Assembly (NCBI GenBank): GCA_944326545.1
Contig: CALVEH010000004.1
Coordinates: 62,001 to 126,000 of the forward strand
DNA from: Candidatus Gastranaerophilales bacterium
GTDB lineage: Bacteria; Cyanobacteriota; Vampirovibrionia; Gastranaerophilales; Gastranaerophilaceae
Direction of reading: 5' to 3'
DNA: 64,000 nucleotides
The translations under genes were made by a program, and so were the position numbers. The notes under the pieces were generated by a model. It was not told where the DNA came from and searched no databases. It saw only the letters and a program-made list of their open reading frames with translations. Below are positions 1 through 9,793 of the stretch, piece after piece; positions within the stretch are counted from its first letter, which is position 1; each line of letters begins with the position of its first letter.

Positions 1-1328
<1,328 letters not shown>

Positions 1329-1333
1329 AATCT

Positions 1334-1738
1334 ATGTCAAAAAAAATAAACTTAAAAATTATAACTCATGAAGAAGAACTATTTAACGAAGAGGTTGATG
1401 GAATTTATTCCAAAAGCGTTGAAGGTGAATTTGGTATATTACCTGATCACCAACCTTTCATGAGTGCATTGGATATTGGTGTAACCAGAGCTGAAAAAGA
1501 CGGTAAAATGGAATATTTTACAACAATGGGCGGTATTTTTCAGTTTAAAAATAACGAGGCTCTTATCTTAACTGATTTGGCAGAAAGAGGTAGTGATATT
1601 GATGTTACTCGCGCAAAATCTGCTAAAGAAAGAGCTGAGGCAAGACTTGGTTCACACGAAGCAGAAATAGATAATGCACGTGCACAAATTGCACTTGCAA
1701 AAGCTATGGCAAGACTAAAAGCTGCTTTACAAAAGTAG
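1334..1738 (+). CDS. atpC: ATP synthase F1 subunit epsilon
   Basis: Epsilon subunit of the F1 central stalk, which couples rotation to catalysis and can inhibit ATP hydrolysis. The 134-residue product has the usual length. Its N-terminal beta domain contains EGEFGILPDHQPF, the typical epsilon signature, and it ends in two helices rich in Ala, Arg and Lys (about residues 90-134). It lies 5 bases downstream of atpD and is last in the operon; a strong intrinsic terminator follows within 25 bases. Confidence 0.96.
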   Translation: MSKKINLKIITHEEELFNEEVDGIYSKSVEGEFGILPDHQPFMSALDIGVTRAEKDGKMEYFTTMGGIFQFKNNEALILTDLAERGSDIDVTRAKSAKERAEARLGSHEAEIDNARAQIALAKAMARLKAALQK

Positions 1739-1760
1739 TTTTTGGTTAAAATAAAACTTT

Positions 1761-1800
1761 AAAAGGCAGAGTTTTTGGCTCTGCCTTTTATTTTTATTTA
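1761..1800 (+). terminator. Intrinsic terminator after atpDC
   Basis: An 11-bp perfect stem (1761-1771 with 1779-1789, core GGCAGAG/CTCTGCC) with a 7-base loop is followed by a T-rich run. It ends the ATP synthase operon before uppS. Confidence 0.9.
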
Positions 1801-1841
1801 GAATATAATATTAAAAGGGATTTAAAAAAAGGTAGTTAATT

Positions 1842-2567
1842 TTGGAACTTTCATCAGATCAAAACATAAAAAATATTGTTGAATCAACAAATCTTAAACA
1901 TATTGCAATTATTATGGATGGAAACAGACGTTGGGCAAAAGAAAAATTTTTGCCGTCTGCTATGGGTCATCAAAAAGGCGTTGATTCTTTGAGAAGTACA
2001 ATGCGTTTGTTTGATAAGTTTGGAATTAAGTATCTCACTGTTTATGCTTTTTCTACAGAAAATTGGAACAGAAAAAAAGAAGAAGTTGAGTTTTTAATGG
2101 GTTTGTTAGCAAAAACTTTGCTTAATGAGCTTGATGATATGCATAAAGAAAATGTTAGAATAAGATTTTTGGGTAATATTTCTCAACTTAATTCTAACTT
2201 AATAGAAATAGTAAAAAATGCAGAAGAAAAAACTAAAAATAATACAGGTGTAAATCTTAATATTGCATTTAATTATGGCTCGAGAGATGAAATAACAAAT
2301 GCTGTAAAACAAATTGTAAAAGAAGGTATAAATCCGGAAGATATTACAGAAGAACTTATTTCACAACATCTTTATACAAAAGATATTCCTGACCCTGATT
2401 TATTAATACGTACAGGCGGAGAAAAAAGAATAAGTAATTATCTTTTGTGGCAGCTTGCGTATTCTGAATTGTATGTAACAGATGCATATTGGCCTGAGTT
2501 TGATAAAAGTGAACTTACAAAAGCAATACAGGAATTTGAAAAAAGAAACAGACGTTTTGGTAAATAG
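1842..2567 (+). CDS. uppS: Isoprenyl (undecaprenyl diphosphate) synthase
   Basis: Cis-prenyltransferase that extends farnesyl diphosphate with isopentenyl diphosphate to make the C55 lipid carrier for peptidoglycan and LPS glycans. The hallmark IIMDGNRRWAK (catalytic Asp and Arg/Trp substrate site) is near residue 28, followed by GHQKGVDSLR, YAFSTENWNR and the C-terminal DPDLLIRTGGEKRISNYLLW block. The start is TTG, chosen because an A/G-rich site (AAAGGT at 1828-1833) lies 8 bases upstream and the 241-residue length fits the family. The gene is convergent with the kinase-like gene, with 2 bases between the stop codons. Confidence 0.95.
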   Translation: MELSSDQNIKNIVESTNLKHIAIIMDGNRRWAKEKFLPSAMGHQKGVDSLRSTMRLFDKFGIKYLTVYAFSTENWNRKKEEVEFLMGLLAKTLLNELDDMHKENVRIRFLGNISQLNSNLIEIVKNAEEKTKNNTGVNLNIAFNYGSRDEITNAVKQIVKEGINPEDITEELISQHLYTKDIPDPDLLIRTGGEKRISNYLLWQLAYSELYVTDAYWPEFDKSELTKAIQEFEKRNRRFGK

Positions 2568-2569
2568 CG

Positions 2570-3337
2570 TTATTGTTTGAAAAACTTTTCTTTTAGTTTG
2601 TTTTTTATTCTTTTTATATTAAAAAATTCTTTATTTGGAGCAATAGCACAACCAGGGTCTATAAGATATATTTTACCGTTTTTTGCTCTACCAAATTGAG
2701 ATGTTTTTATTGTTGCTCCATCATTTTCTTCATCATAATGCACAAGGTAATCTTTCATATGATAACCTTTACTTTTTATATGTTTTACAAGTTCTCTAAG
2801 TTCTTCTTGTGACAAGTTATCTTGTGATATTTTTTCTTCAAAATAATAATAACAGTTTTTTATTTTGCCTTTTTGTTTTATTGGTAAATCAAAATCATCC
2901 GGCGTTCTGTTTTGTGGAAAATGGTTTACGTCTGTGATTTTTAATATATTTCCGTCTTCTGTTTCAAACACTAAAGCAAATGCTCCTATTCCAATAAGAG
3001 ATTTGACTTTTGTGTTTCCTATTTTTGATGATTCTAGTTCTATAGCAATTTGTTCTAAATCTTCTTGAGAGTGCAAGTGTTTTAAAAGTTCATCTGATAT
3101 AAAAGTATCTTTTGTTAATGAAAGCTCATAAAAAATATCTTTAATTTTTGTTGGCCTTTTAAATATTATTGATTTAAGACAATTGTTTTTTGTTGTTTTT
3201 ACAAAAGCAATATTTTTTTTGTCACCTTCAAAACGCTCGCTAAAAGAATCTTTTAAAGAGTCGTAATCTATGTCTTGTTTAAAAGATGGTTTAATTATTT
3301 TATTGTTATATGCAAAATTTACTGATTTTATATTCAT
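2570..3337 (-). CDS. Kinase-fold-like protein with the M-x-I-K-S N-terminal signature
   Basis: Function unknown. The chosen start gives MNIKSVNFA, matching the N-terminal signature of other proteins in this window, with PSFKQ soon after (residues 17-21). An in-frame ATG 18 bases upstream is possible. The middle resembles a protein-kinase N-lobe: a glycine-rich loop IGIGAFALVFE (about 115-125) followed by LKIT with a possible ATP-binding Lys. Later YLIDPGC (about 224-230) sits where kinases have DFG. No clear HRD catalytic loop is visible, so activity is uncertain. It is oriented divergently from rdgB and reads towards uppS. Confidence 0.7.
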   Translation of the reverse strand: MNIKSVNFAYNNKIIKPSFKQDIDYDSLKDSFSERFEGDKKNIAFVKTTKNNCLKSIIFKRPTKIKDIFYELSLTKDTFISDELLKHLHSQEDLEQIAIELESSKIGNTKVKSLIGIGAFALVFETEDGNILKITDVNHFPQNRTPDDFDLPIKQKGKIKNCYYYFEEKISQDNLSQEELRELVKHIKSKGYHMKDYLVHYDEENDGATIKTSQFGRAKNGKIYLIDPGCAIAPNKEFFNIKRIKNKLKEKFFKQ

Positions 3338-3409
3338 ATTCTGTGTAAAAAACATAAAGAATAAAATTTGCTTATTAATGATAAAATAAATAAAAATTGG
3401 GAGAATATT

Positions 3410-4003
3410 ATGTTAAAAATAGCTTTGGGTACTTCAAACCCACATAAATTGGAAGAAATAAATGATATGATACGAGAAATTCACCCTGATAGTGTGGAAT
3501 TTGTTCTTGTAGAAGGCGATTTTGACCCAATAGAAAATGGAACAACTTTTGAAGAAAATTCTTATATAAAAGCTGCAGAAGCTGCAAAAATAATGGGGAT
3601 TCCCGCTCTTGCTGATGATACCGGCTTATGCGTTGATGCTTTAGACGGACGCCCTGGAATTTATTCTGCAAGATATGCTCCTGATCAAAAGTCTAAGATC
3701 TCAAAATTACTCGATGAGATGAAAGATGTTGAGCAAAAAAACAGAAAAGCTCATTTTGTTTGCACAATGACTCTTGTTGCTCCAAATGGAGAAAAATTGT
3801 TTTCAAATACAGGACGTATTGATGGCTATATAGATACAAAACCATCAGGTGAACATGGTTTTGGGTATGACCCTTTGTTTTTTATACCTGATTTGAATAA
3901 AACAATGGCAGAAATGACTTTAAAAGAAAAAAATACTCTTTCTCATAGAGCTAGAGCTCTAAGACCAATGATTGAGTGGATAAAGTCTAATTTAGCTGAT
4001 TAA
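3410..4003 (+). CDS. rdgB: XTP/dITP diphosphatase (RdgB/HAM1 family)
   Basis: House-cleaning nucleotide pyrophosphatase that hydrolyses dITP, ITP and XTP to monophosphates, preventing incorporation of deaminated purines. The 197-residue product has LGTSNPHKLEEI at the N-terminus (triphosphate binding), ADDTGLCVDAL with the catalytic Asp pair, GRPGIYSARYA, GFGYDPLF and the C-terminal SHRARAL motif. The start is ATG 3410 because GGGAG (3399-3403) lies 6 bases upstream; an open extension of 14 codons upstream is not family-like. Confidence 0.95.
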   Translation: MLKIALGTSNPHKLEEINDMIREIHPDSVEFVLVEGDFDPIENGTTFEENSYIKAAEAAKIMGIPALADDTGLCVDALDGRPGIYSARYAPDQKSKISKLLDEMKDVEQKNRKAHFVCTMTLVAPNGEKLFSNTGRIDGYIDTKPSGEHGFGYDPLFFIPDLNKTMAEMTLKEKNTLSHRARALRPMIEWIKSNLAD

Positions 4004-4015
4004 GTATAAAAGATT

Positions 4016-4044
4016 AAAAAAATCAGACCTTTCGGTCTGAGTTT
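4016..4044. terminator. Bidirectional terminator between rdgB and a small minus-strand gene
   Basis: A 7-bp stem (TCAGACC 4023-4029 with GGTCTGA 4034-4040) has a 4-base loop. The minus strand ends in a seven-T run, so it best serves the small minus-strand gene at 4120-4413. The plus-strand T run is short. Confidence 0.75.
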
Positions 4045-4119
4045 ACTGCATCTATTCAAATTAAAATTGTAAACGGGGGAAAAAATTATTTTGTTATAAT
4101 GTTTTGGCTTAAAAATATA

Positions 4120-4413
4120 TTATGCGTTGTATAATATATTTTGAGTTGAATCATAGCTTTCGATAGCTTTTTTCAATTGTTGAGCGTGTCTTGTGTTTTC
4201 ATCAGAGAATAAAACATCTTTGAGGAAGTTTATTTTGCTCACAAAATTGTTTTTGTTTTTCTTATCGTTAGAAGATTCAACAAATGCTTCTAAAATAGCC
4301 GGAGAAACAACGCTATCTGTTTGAGATTGTTTGAAAACAGGTCTAGTAGCGTATAGTTTGTGGTTATTATTTATATTTGAATAGCTATTTGTATTTATGC
4401 TATTAATTTTCAT
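4120..4413 (-). CDS. Small protein with the M-x-I-N-S...F-K-Q N-terminal signature
   Basis: Unknown 97-residue protein. It begins MKINSINTN and has VFKQS near residue 30, the same pattern as the gene at 27569 and the kinase-like protein at 2570. The rest is hydrophilic, rich in Asn, Lys and Ser, with no hydrophobic segment, so it is probably soluble or exported by a route that uses the N-terminus. AAGGAC lies about 8 bases before the ATG. A terminator follows the gene, so it is likely monocistronic. Confidence 0.75.
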   Translation of the reverse strand: MKINSINTNSYSNINNNHKLYATRPVFKQSQTDSVVSPAILEAFVESSNDKKNKNNFVSKINFLKDVLFSDENTRHAQQLKKAIESYDSTQNILYNA

Positions 4414-4635
4414 TTTTTCTGTCCTTATGTTGTGACTGAATTTAATTAAGTGTTTTATCTACACTATTTAGTACATTTTTATTATGTACTATAAAGGTTT
4501 TTTTGTCAACCCTTCTTAAAAAATTCTTAATAAGTTCTGAAAACCCTTGTAAATACTATGTTTTTGATAAAGTGCTTTTTGTACACTTAATAAGTGTTTT
4601 TGTACTATTTTTCATTAATTTGATATAAAATCAGA

Positions 4636-4775
4636 AGAATTATTCAAAAATACCCACTCGGCTAATTGTATAAAGACCCTATTTAAAGTTATATATAATT
4701 AAATCTTTTTCATACTTCCAACTATTCTTAATTCCAGACAGCTAGGGCTTTTCTAGACCAAAGCCCTATTTTTTT
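4636..4775 (+). ncRNA. Candidate small RNA
   Basis: A possible transcript of about 140 bases. Upstream is TGATATAAA (4621-4629), an extended -10 box; the -35 region is poor. Downstream is a good intrinsic terminator. No protein gene on this strand would need that terminator: the nearest upstream + gene, rdgB, ends 740 bases earlier and a minus-strand gene intervenes. The candidate resembles no RNA family I recognise. Confidence 0.35.
4743..4775 (+). terminator. Intrinsic terminator of the candidate small RNA
   Basis: A 9-bp perfect stem (TAGGGCTTT 4743-4751 with AAAGCCCTA 4760-4768) and 8-base loop are followed by seven T residues. The orientation is opposite to both flanking genes. Confidence 0.8.
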
Positions 4776-4865
4776 ATTTAAAATTTTGCCAAAAATTGAA
4801 TGTTAAAAAGTGTAAAATTGACAATTATTTTTTAGGTATAAATTTGGTAATAAAGAGTAAAAAAA

Positions 4866-5405
4866 CTAGTCTTTATTGATTATAGCGGAAGTTGCTTGCT
4901 CGTATTTCCCTGTTGCTTTTAATATCAGGTTGCAGAGTTCTCTAACAGCGCCTCTACCGCCATTTTTAGTTGATATAAACAAAGCATGTGATTGAACTTC
5001 TTCTACCGCATCAAAAGGGCATGACGGCAATCCTACAACTTTTAAACAGCATATATCAGGCAAATCATCGCCCATATAGGCTATTTCTTCATAATTTAGG
5101 TTATATTCTTCCATCAGTTCTTTAAGTGCAGCTATTTTGTTTTTGCAGCCTTCTACCAGTTTTGTCATTCCAAGGTTGTTAAATCTATGACGAACAGTTC
5201 CGTTTTGTCTGGCTGTTATAATAGCCGTAACAAAACCTGATTTGTTAAGCATAACAATGCCTTGACCGTCTTTTGCGTTAAAAGTTTTGTATTCAACGCC
5301 GTTTTCATCAAAAACTAAAGAACCGTCTGTCATAACGCCGTCAACATCAAGTACTAAGGCTTTTATTTTAGAAGCTTTTTTTAAAATTTCTTGTTCTTTT
5401 TCCAT
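4866..5405 (-). CDS. kdsC: 3-deoxy-D-manno-octulosonate 8-phosphate phosphatase (KdsC)
   Basis: HAD-superfamily phosphatase that removes phosphate from KDO-8-P to give KDO, the inner-core sugar of LPS. The 179-residue product has the nucleophile motif VLDVDGVMTDG near residue 16, the Thr motif ITARQ near 60 and MGDDLPD near 112 for Mg binding. It lacks a cap domain, as KdsC does. Its ATG overlaps the kdsD stop by one base (TAATG), so translation is coupled. Together with KdsD it indicates a KDO-containing outer membrane. Confidence 0.94.
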   Translation of the reverse strand: MEKEQEILKKASKIKALVLDVDGVMTDGSLVFDENGVEYKTFNAKDGQGIVMLNKSGFVTAIITARQNGTVRHRFNNLGMTKLVEGCKNKIAALKELMEEYNLNYEEIAYMGDDLPDICCLKVVGLPSCPFDAVEEVQSHALFISTKNGGRGAVRELCNLILKATGKYEQATSAIINKD

Positions 5406-6391
5406 TATGCAACACCTGCTTTTAATAGGTCATGGATATGTATTAATCCAACAGGTTTTCCATCGTTATCACATACAGCAAGAGACGTGATAGAGTGTTT
5501 TTCCATTATGTGTAAAGCTTTTGCTGCAAGGTCTGTTTCTAAAATTATTTTAGGATTTTTTGTCATTACATCTTTTGTTACAAGGTTTGAAGTATCGTTG
5601 TATTTTAACAATGTACGTCTTATATCACCGTCTGTGAGAATACCTGTCATAAGACCTTTGTTATCAACCATAATCGCACAGCCGAGTTTTTTGTCTGAAA
5701 TAAATTGTATTGTTTCGTGGAAGCTTGTGTTTTCGTTTAATACCGGTATTCTGTCACCTGTAATCATTAAATCAGAAACATGATATAAAACACCTCTGCC
5801 AAGAGCGCCTGACGGATGGAACATTAAGAAATCTTCTTCTGTAAAACCTCTTTTTTTCAAAAGACATATTGCAACAGCGTCACCCATTGCTAGAGTTGCT
5901 GTTGTGCTTGCTGTAGGGGCTTTTCCAAGAGGGCATGCTTCTTTTTCAACAGAGATATCAAGAACAACATCGGCTTTTTTACCGAGAGTTGATTCTTTTT
6001 TTCCTGTCATAGCGACCATTTTTACGCCAAATCTTTCAATAAGAGGCAAAAGATTCATTAATTCTGCTGTTTCTCCGCTGTTTGATATTGCTATAACAAC
6101 GTCTTCTCTTGTTATAAGACCTGAGTCGCCATGGGTGCTTTCTGCAGGGTGAAGAAAATAAGAAGGTGTACCTGTAGAAGATAAAGTTGCTGCAATTTTC
6201 TTGCCGATATGGCCTGATTTGCCCATACCTGTAACAATTACTCTACCTTTGCAGTTGTATAGAATATCTATTGCTTTTTCAAAATCTTCACCGATTCTTT
6301 CTTTTAGTTTTAATATAGAATCAGCTTCGATTTGAAGAACTTCTTGTGCCAAATCTTGTATAGAATTAATTTTATTTAGTGTTTGCAGCAT
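5405..6391 (-). CDS. kdsD: D-arabinose-5-phosphate isomerase (KdsD/KpsF family)
   Basis: Interconverts ribulose-5-phosphate and arabinose-5-phosphate, the first step to KDO. The SIS sugar-isomerase domain (about 35-170) contains GMGKSGHIGKKIA and HPAESTHGDSG with the conserved His. Two CBS domains occupy about 200-328 and probably regulate activity. The start is ATG 6391 because AGAGGG lies 8 bases upstream; a GTG three codons earlier overlaps that site and is unlikely. It is the first gene of kdsD-kdsC. Confidence 0.94.
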   Translation of the reverse strand: MLQTLNKINSIQDLAQEVLQIEADSILKLKERIGEDFEKAIDILYNCKGRVIVTGMGKSGHIGKKIAATLSSTGTPSYFLHPAESTHGDSGLITREDVVIAISNSGETAELMNLLPLIERFGVKMVAMTGKKESTLGKKADVVLDISVEKEACPLGKAPTASTTATLAMGDAVAICLLKKRGFTEEDFLMFHPSGALGRGVLYHVSDLMITGDRIPVLNENTSFHETIQFISDKKLGCAIMVDNKGLMTGILTDGDIRRTLLKYNDTSNLVTKDVMTKNPKIILETDLAAKALHIMEKHSITSLAVCDNDGKPVGLIHIHDLLKAGVA

Positions 6392-6461
6392 AATCCTCAC
6401 CCTCTTTTTCTTTTAATTATATGATAAAAAGGTCATTAAAGGCAAAATTATTATTGTTTTA

Positions 6462-9400
6462 TTAATCTAAAGAGAATATATCTTTCAAATCTTCGTAAGT
6501 TAATGATTTACCAATATTTCTATCGACAGAAATTACGCTGTCAACAAGGTCTCTTTTTCTTGATTTAAGTTTTTGAATTTTTTCTTCAACAGTACCTTTA
6601 GTAATCATTCTATAAACAAATACTTTTTTAGTTTGACCGATACGATAAGCTCTGTCTGTTGCTTGATCTTCAACAGCAGGGTTCCACCAAGGGTCATAGT
6701 GTATTACGTAATCTGCACCTGTAAGGTTCAAACCTGTACCGCCGGCTTTTAAACTGATTAAGAAAATAGGTATAGTCGGGTCAGAGTTGAATCTTTCAAC
6801 AACTTCTTGTCTATCTTTTGTGCTTCCTGTTAAGTATTCGTGTTTGATACCTTCTTTAGTAAGCCATTCTTTAACTATATCAAGCATATCTACAAATTGG
6901 CTGAACAGAAGAACTCTGTGTTTTTCTGCAATAATTTCTTCCAACATCACTTTGAGTTGTTCAAATTTGCCTGATTGTTTTATGCCTTTGACATTTTCTT
7001 TGTCGTAAAGTCTCGGGTGGCAGCAAATTTGTCTCAAGCGCAATAACGCAGAGAAAATAGACATTCTGCTTTTTTCGATACCTTTTTCTTCGATAGATTT
7101 AAAGAGTTCTTCTCTTGTTGAATCCATAACTTCAAGGTAAAAGTCTTTTTGTTCAGGTGTAAGTTCGCAGTATGCAACGTTTTCAATCTTATCTGGCAAG
7201 TCTTTTGCAACGTCTCTTTTCATACGACGCAATATGAACGGATAAATCTGTGACTTAAGACGTTTTTCAACAGTTTTATCTTCTCTTTCCATGATAGGAG
7301 TTACGTATCTGTAGTTAAATTCGTTTTTATCAAACAAGAATCCAGGCATCAAGAAATCAAATATTGACCATAATTCTTCAAGTCTGTTTTCAATAGGTGT
7401 ACCAGACAGAGCCAATTTGTGTCTGCAGTTGAGTTGTTTAACACTTTGAGCAGTCATTGATTCTGCGTTTTTGATATTTTGAGATTCATCTAAGATAACA
7501 TATCTGAACTCGTATTTTTTAAGTTTTGCTATATCTCGTCTGATTAACGCATAGCTTGTAATAACTACATCATATTTAGGTATTTCTTTAAATAAATCGT
7601 TTCTTTCTGTTCCGCTAAGTTTTAGACAAGATAACCCGGGAGCAAATTTTTCAATTTCATTTTCCCAGTTAAATACAACAGAAGTCGGGCATATTACAAG
7701 GTTTGGTGCTTTTTTGTTCTTTTCTTTTGCTTTTTGAAGCAAAGCAAGAGCCTGTAATGTTTTACCAAGACCCATATCATCAGCCAAAATACCGTTTAAG
7801 CCGTATTGATACAAGAACCATAACCAGCCAAAACCTCTTGTTTGGTATTCACGAAATTCTGCTTTGATTCCTTTAGGAAGCGCAGGAACATCCATTGTTG
7901 AGAAGGTAGAAATTTGTTTCCAGAATTTATTAAATCTTCTGCTCATTTTTAGTTTGAGTCCAAGATTTTCCATTTCTGAAATCAAACCTGCTCGATAGGT
8001 TTTTACTATATATTTATTGTCATCGTTTTTGTAAACATCGAATGTGTTGAACGCTCTCATTAATGAATAAATATCCATTGTAGGAACTTCAGCAAAACCT
8101 AAGTTTCTTATTCTTACGTATTTGCTGTTATCGATGGTTAATGAGTAAACATCGTCAAACGGAATAATTTCTTCTCCGACTCTACCGTACAATTCGAGTT
8201 CAAAACTGTCTGTAGAATCAATTGCAAAGTCTATATCCGCGCATAATTCAAAAGGATCTTTTGTAAGTTTAAAGAATGACATGTCGTCTTTTTCTTCAAA
8301 TCTCCAGCCGTCGCCTGCTTGTTGAATATAGTAGTTATAAAAATCTATAGCGTTTTCTTTTTCTAACGCCAGATTGTTTGTTTGCATTGGTGCAAATTTA
8401 CAAGCAAGAAGCATGTTGTATGCGGCTTCTTCGTGTTGAGGGTTTCTTTTCACCCAGTACAATAAATCTTCTTTAGGTTTTTTGATTGTTACATAAGGAG
8501 TTTTTTCAGTGTGTTTTGAGTATGGAACACGAGTACCATCGTATTCAAATTCAAGTTCTGCTTTTAATGAACCGTCATAATCAAGACCCATTGTAACAAT
8601 ATTTATTGGCGGTTTTTGCTCTAGGAACAACTTTTCTATTGTTTCTGAGACAGTTACTTTCATTGCTTTTTGAAGTTTAGGCAATTCTTCGTATAAGAAT
8701 TTTGCTCCATCAGCGTCTTTTACATCTGTAAAGCTTGCTTTAATAAGGCTTTGAGGTAAAGCTGATACAGGTGTTGATGTTGGGAAAATAACGTTTTTAT
8801 ATCTTCCCCATTTTAACTGTCTTGAAAAATATCTGATTTCTTCAAACGGATAAGAATCGCTTCCGTCAGGTCTTTCCCAAGTTAGAGAAAGAAGAACGTT
8901 TCCTACCATTGAGAAATTGACAGACAAAGCCAAATCCCATTCTTGGTCATCAAAACGTAATCTTTCTTTTGTTTTTCCGTCTATAACTTCTTCTGCTTTA
9001 GATAAAAGTTGGAAGAATCCGTCAAATTTGTTTATAGGTACATCATACCAGCCTGCTTTTTTGTCTAATCTTGAACGTTGCAAAAGCAGTTGGAAAATTG
9101 CTATTTCAAGTTTTTCTTCATCGTTTAATACAAAAGATTTGTCGTTTCTTTGAACTTCAATGATTGCTCTTAAAATAGCCTCTAAATCTCTTATAACTTT
9201 GCCTGATTCTCTATCCATGACAAGGATTGAGAAAAAGTTTTGTCTTCTTTTAGGGTTAAAATGGAAAACATATCTGCCTGTAGGGTGTTCAACAGGAGGA
9301 ACATCTTCATCAGGATATTCTGGTTTTATTTTGTGAACACGCTCAAGGTATTCATCAAAAACTTTGTCTTCAATGACTTTTAAACCTACAGCGATAGAGT

Positions 9401-9638
9401 GTTTGCACCATTCTTCTTTTAATGGGCAGCTGCAATCAGCTTTTACGCCGTTTTTTGTAAAAGTAAGGCTTGTTTCATAGGCATCTTTAAAGTTGCCTTT
9501 TACTTTTGCTTCTACACCGGCAATTTTCTTTTCGTAAGACATTACAATGTCTTTTTGAAAGCCTTCGTAACCCCTTCTCCAACTTCCGGGGGTGGCTTTA
9601 TCTTTGATGTATTTGTAATTAAATTTGCAAACGCTCAT
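6462..9638 (-). CDS. SNF2-family DNA-dependent ATPase with SWIM zinc finger
   Basis: Large (1058-residue) SWI2/SNF2 ATPase, a family that moves along or remodels DNA-protein complexes without strand separation. The N-terminus carries a SWIM zinc finger (Cys69, Cys71, Cys78, His80). A long family-specific middle region follows. The C-terminal half has the helicase motifs: ADDMGLGKT (about 620, Walker A), DESQNIKN (about 718, where DEAH is typical), SGTPIEN, LLFSQF, and GGTGLNL plus DRAYRIGQ near 1000. There is no clear ribosome-binding site before the ATG. The role is probably chromosomal maintenance or transcription recycling; the exact substrate is unknown. Confidence 0.92.
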   Translation of the reverse strand: MSVCKFNYKYIKDKATPGSWRRGYEGFQKDIVMSYEKKIAGVEAKVKGNFKDAYETSLTFTKNGVKADCSCPLKEEWCKHSIAVGLKVIEDKVFDEYLERVHKIKPEYPDEDVPPVEHPTGRYVFHFNPKRRQNFFSILVMDRESGKVIRDLEAILRAIIEVQRNDKSFVLNDEEKLEIAIFQLLLQRSRLDKKAGWYDVPINKFDGFFQLLSKAEEVIDGKTKERLRFDDQEWDLALSVNFSMVGNVLLSLTWERPDGSDSYPFEEIRYFSRQLKWGRYKNVIFPTSTPVSALPQSLIKASFTDVKDADGAKFLYEELPKLQKAMKVTVSETIEKLFLEQKPPINIVTMGLDYDGSLKAELEFEYDGTRVPYSKHTEKTPYVTIKKPKEDLLYWVKRNPQHEEAAYNMLLACKFAPMQTNNLALEKENAIDFYNYYIQQAGDGWRFEEKDDMSFFKLTKDPFELCADIDFAIDSTDSFELELYGRVGEEIIPFDDVYSLTIDNSKYVRIRNLGFAEVPTMDIYSLMRAFNTFDVYKNDDNKYIVKTYRAGLISEMENLGLKLKMSRRFNKFWKQISTFSTMDVPALPKGIKAEFREYQTRGFGWLWFLYQYGLNGILADDMGLGKTLQALALLQKAKEKNKKAPNLVICPTSVVFNWENEIEKFAPGLSCLKLSGTERNDLFKEIPKYDVVITSYALIRRDIAKLKKYEFRYVILDESQNIKNAESMTAQSVKQLNCRHKLALSGTPIENRLEELWSIFDFLMPGFLFDKNEFNYRYVTPIMEREDKTVEKRLKSQIYPFILRRMKRDVAKDLPDKIENVAYCELTPEQKDFYLEVMDSTREELFKSIEEKGIEKSRMSIFSALLRLRQICCHPRLYDKENVKGIKQSGKFEQLKVMLEEIIAEKHRVLLFSQFVDMLDIVKEWLTKEGIKHEYLTGSTKDRQEVVERFNSDPTIPIFLISLKAGGTGLNLTGADYVIHYDPWWNPAVEDQATDRAYRIGQTKKVFVYRMITKGTVEEKIQKLKSRKRDLVDSVISVDRNIGKSLTYEDLKDIFSLD

Positions 9639-9743
9639 ATTTATAAGTAAACAAAAAATTTCTTAAACAAAAGAGAAAGATTCAGCCAACTACTCTTTTG
9701 CTAGAATAAACAATAGCAGCAAAAAAACCTTTTATTACGCTGC

Positions 9744-9778
9744 TAATTAGATTATACACAAAATATGGAAAATAACAA
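9744..9778 (-). promoter_or_regulatory. Promoter of the SNF2 gene
   Basis: On the minus strand, TTGTTA (9773-9778), a 16-base spacer and TATAAT (9751-9756) preceded by TGTG form a near-consensus promoter. It gives a leader of about 105 bases with two stem-loops: CAAAAGAG paired with CTCTTTTG, and AGCAG paired with CTGCT. Confidence 0.6.
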
Positions 9779-9793
9779 GACTCATTAACAAAT

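Larger units (their letters stand above)
4414..4865. other. 452-base gap with no protein gene
   Basis: This stretch lies between two minus-strand genes. I see no convincing ORF. It contains an extended -10 box on the + strand at 4621-4629 and a strong + strand terminator at 4743-4775, together outlining a possible small RNA. The first 200 bases are AT-rich and probably hold the minus-strand promoter for the small signature gene. Confidence 0.6.
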
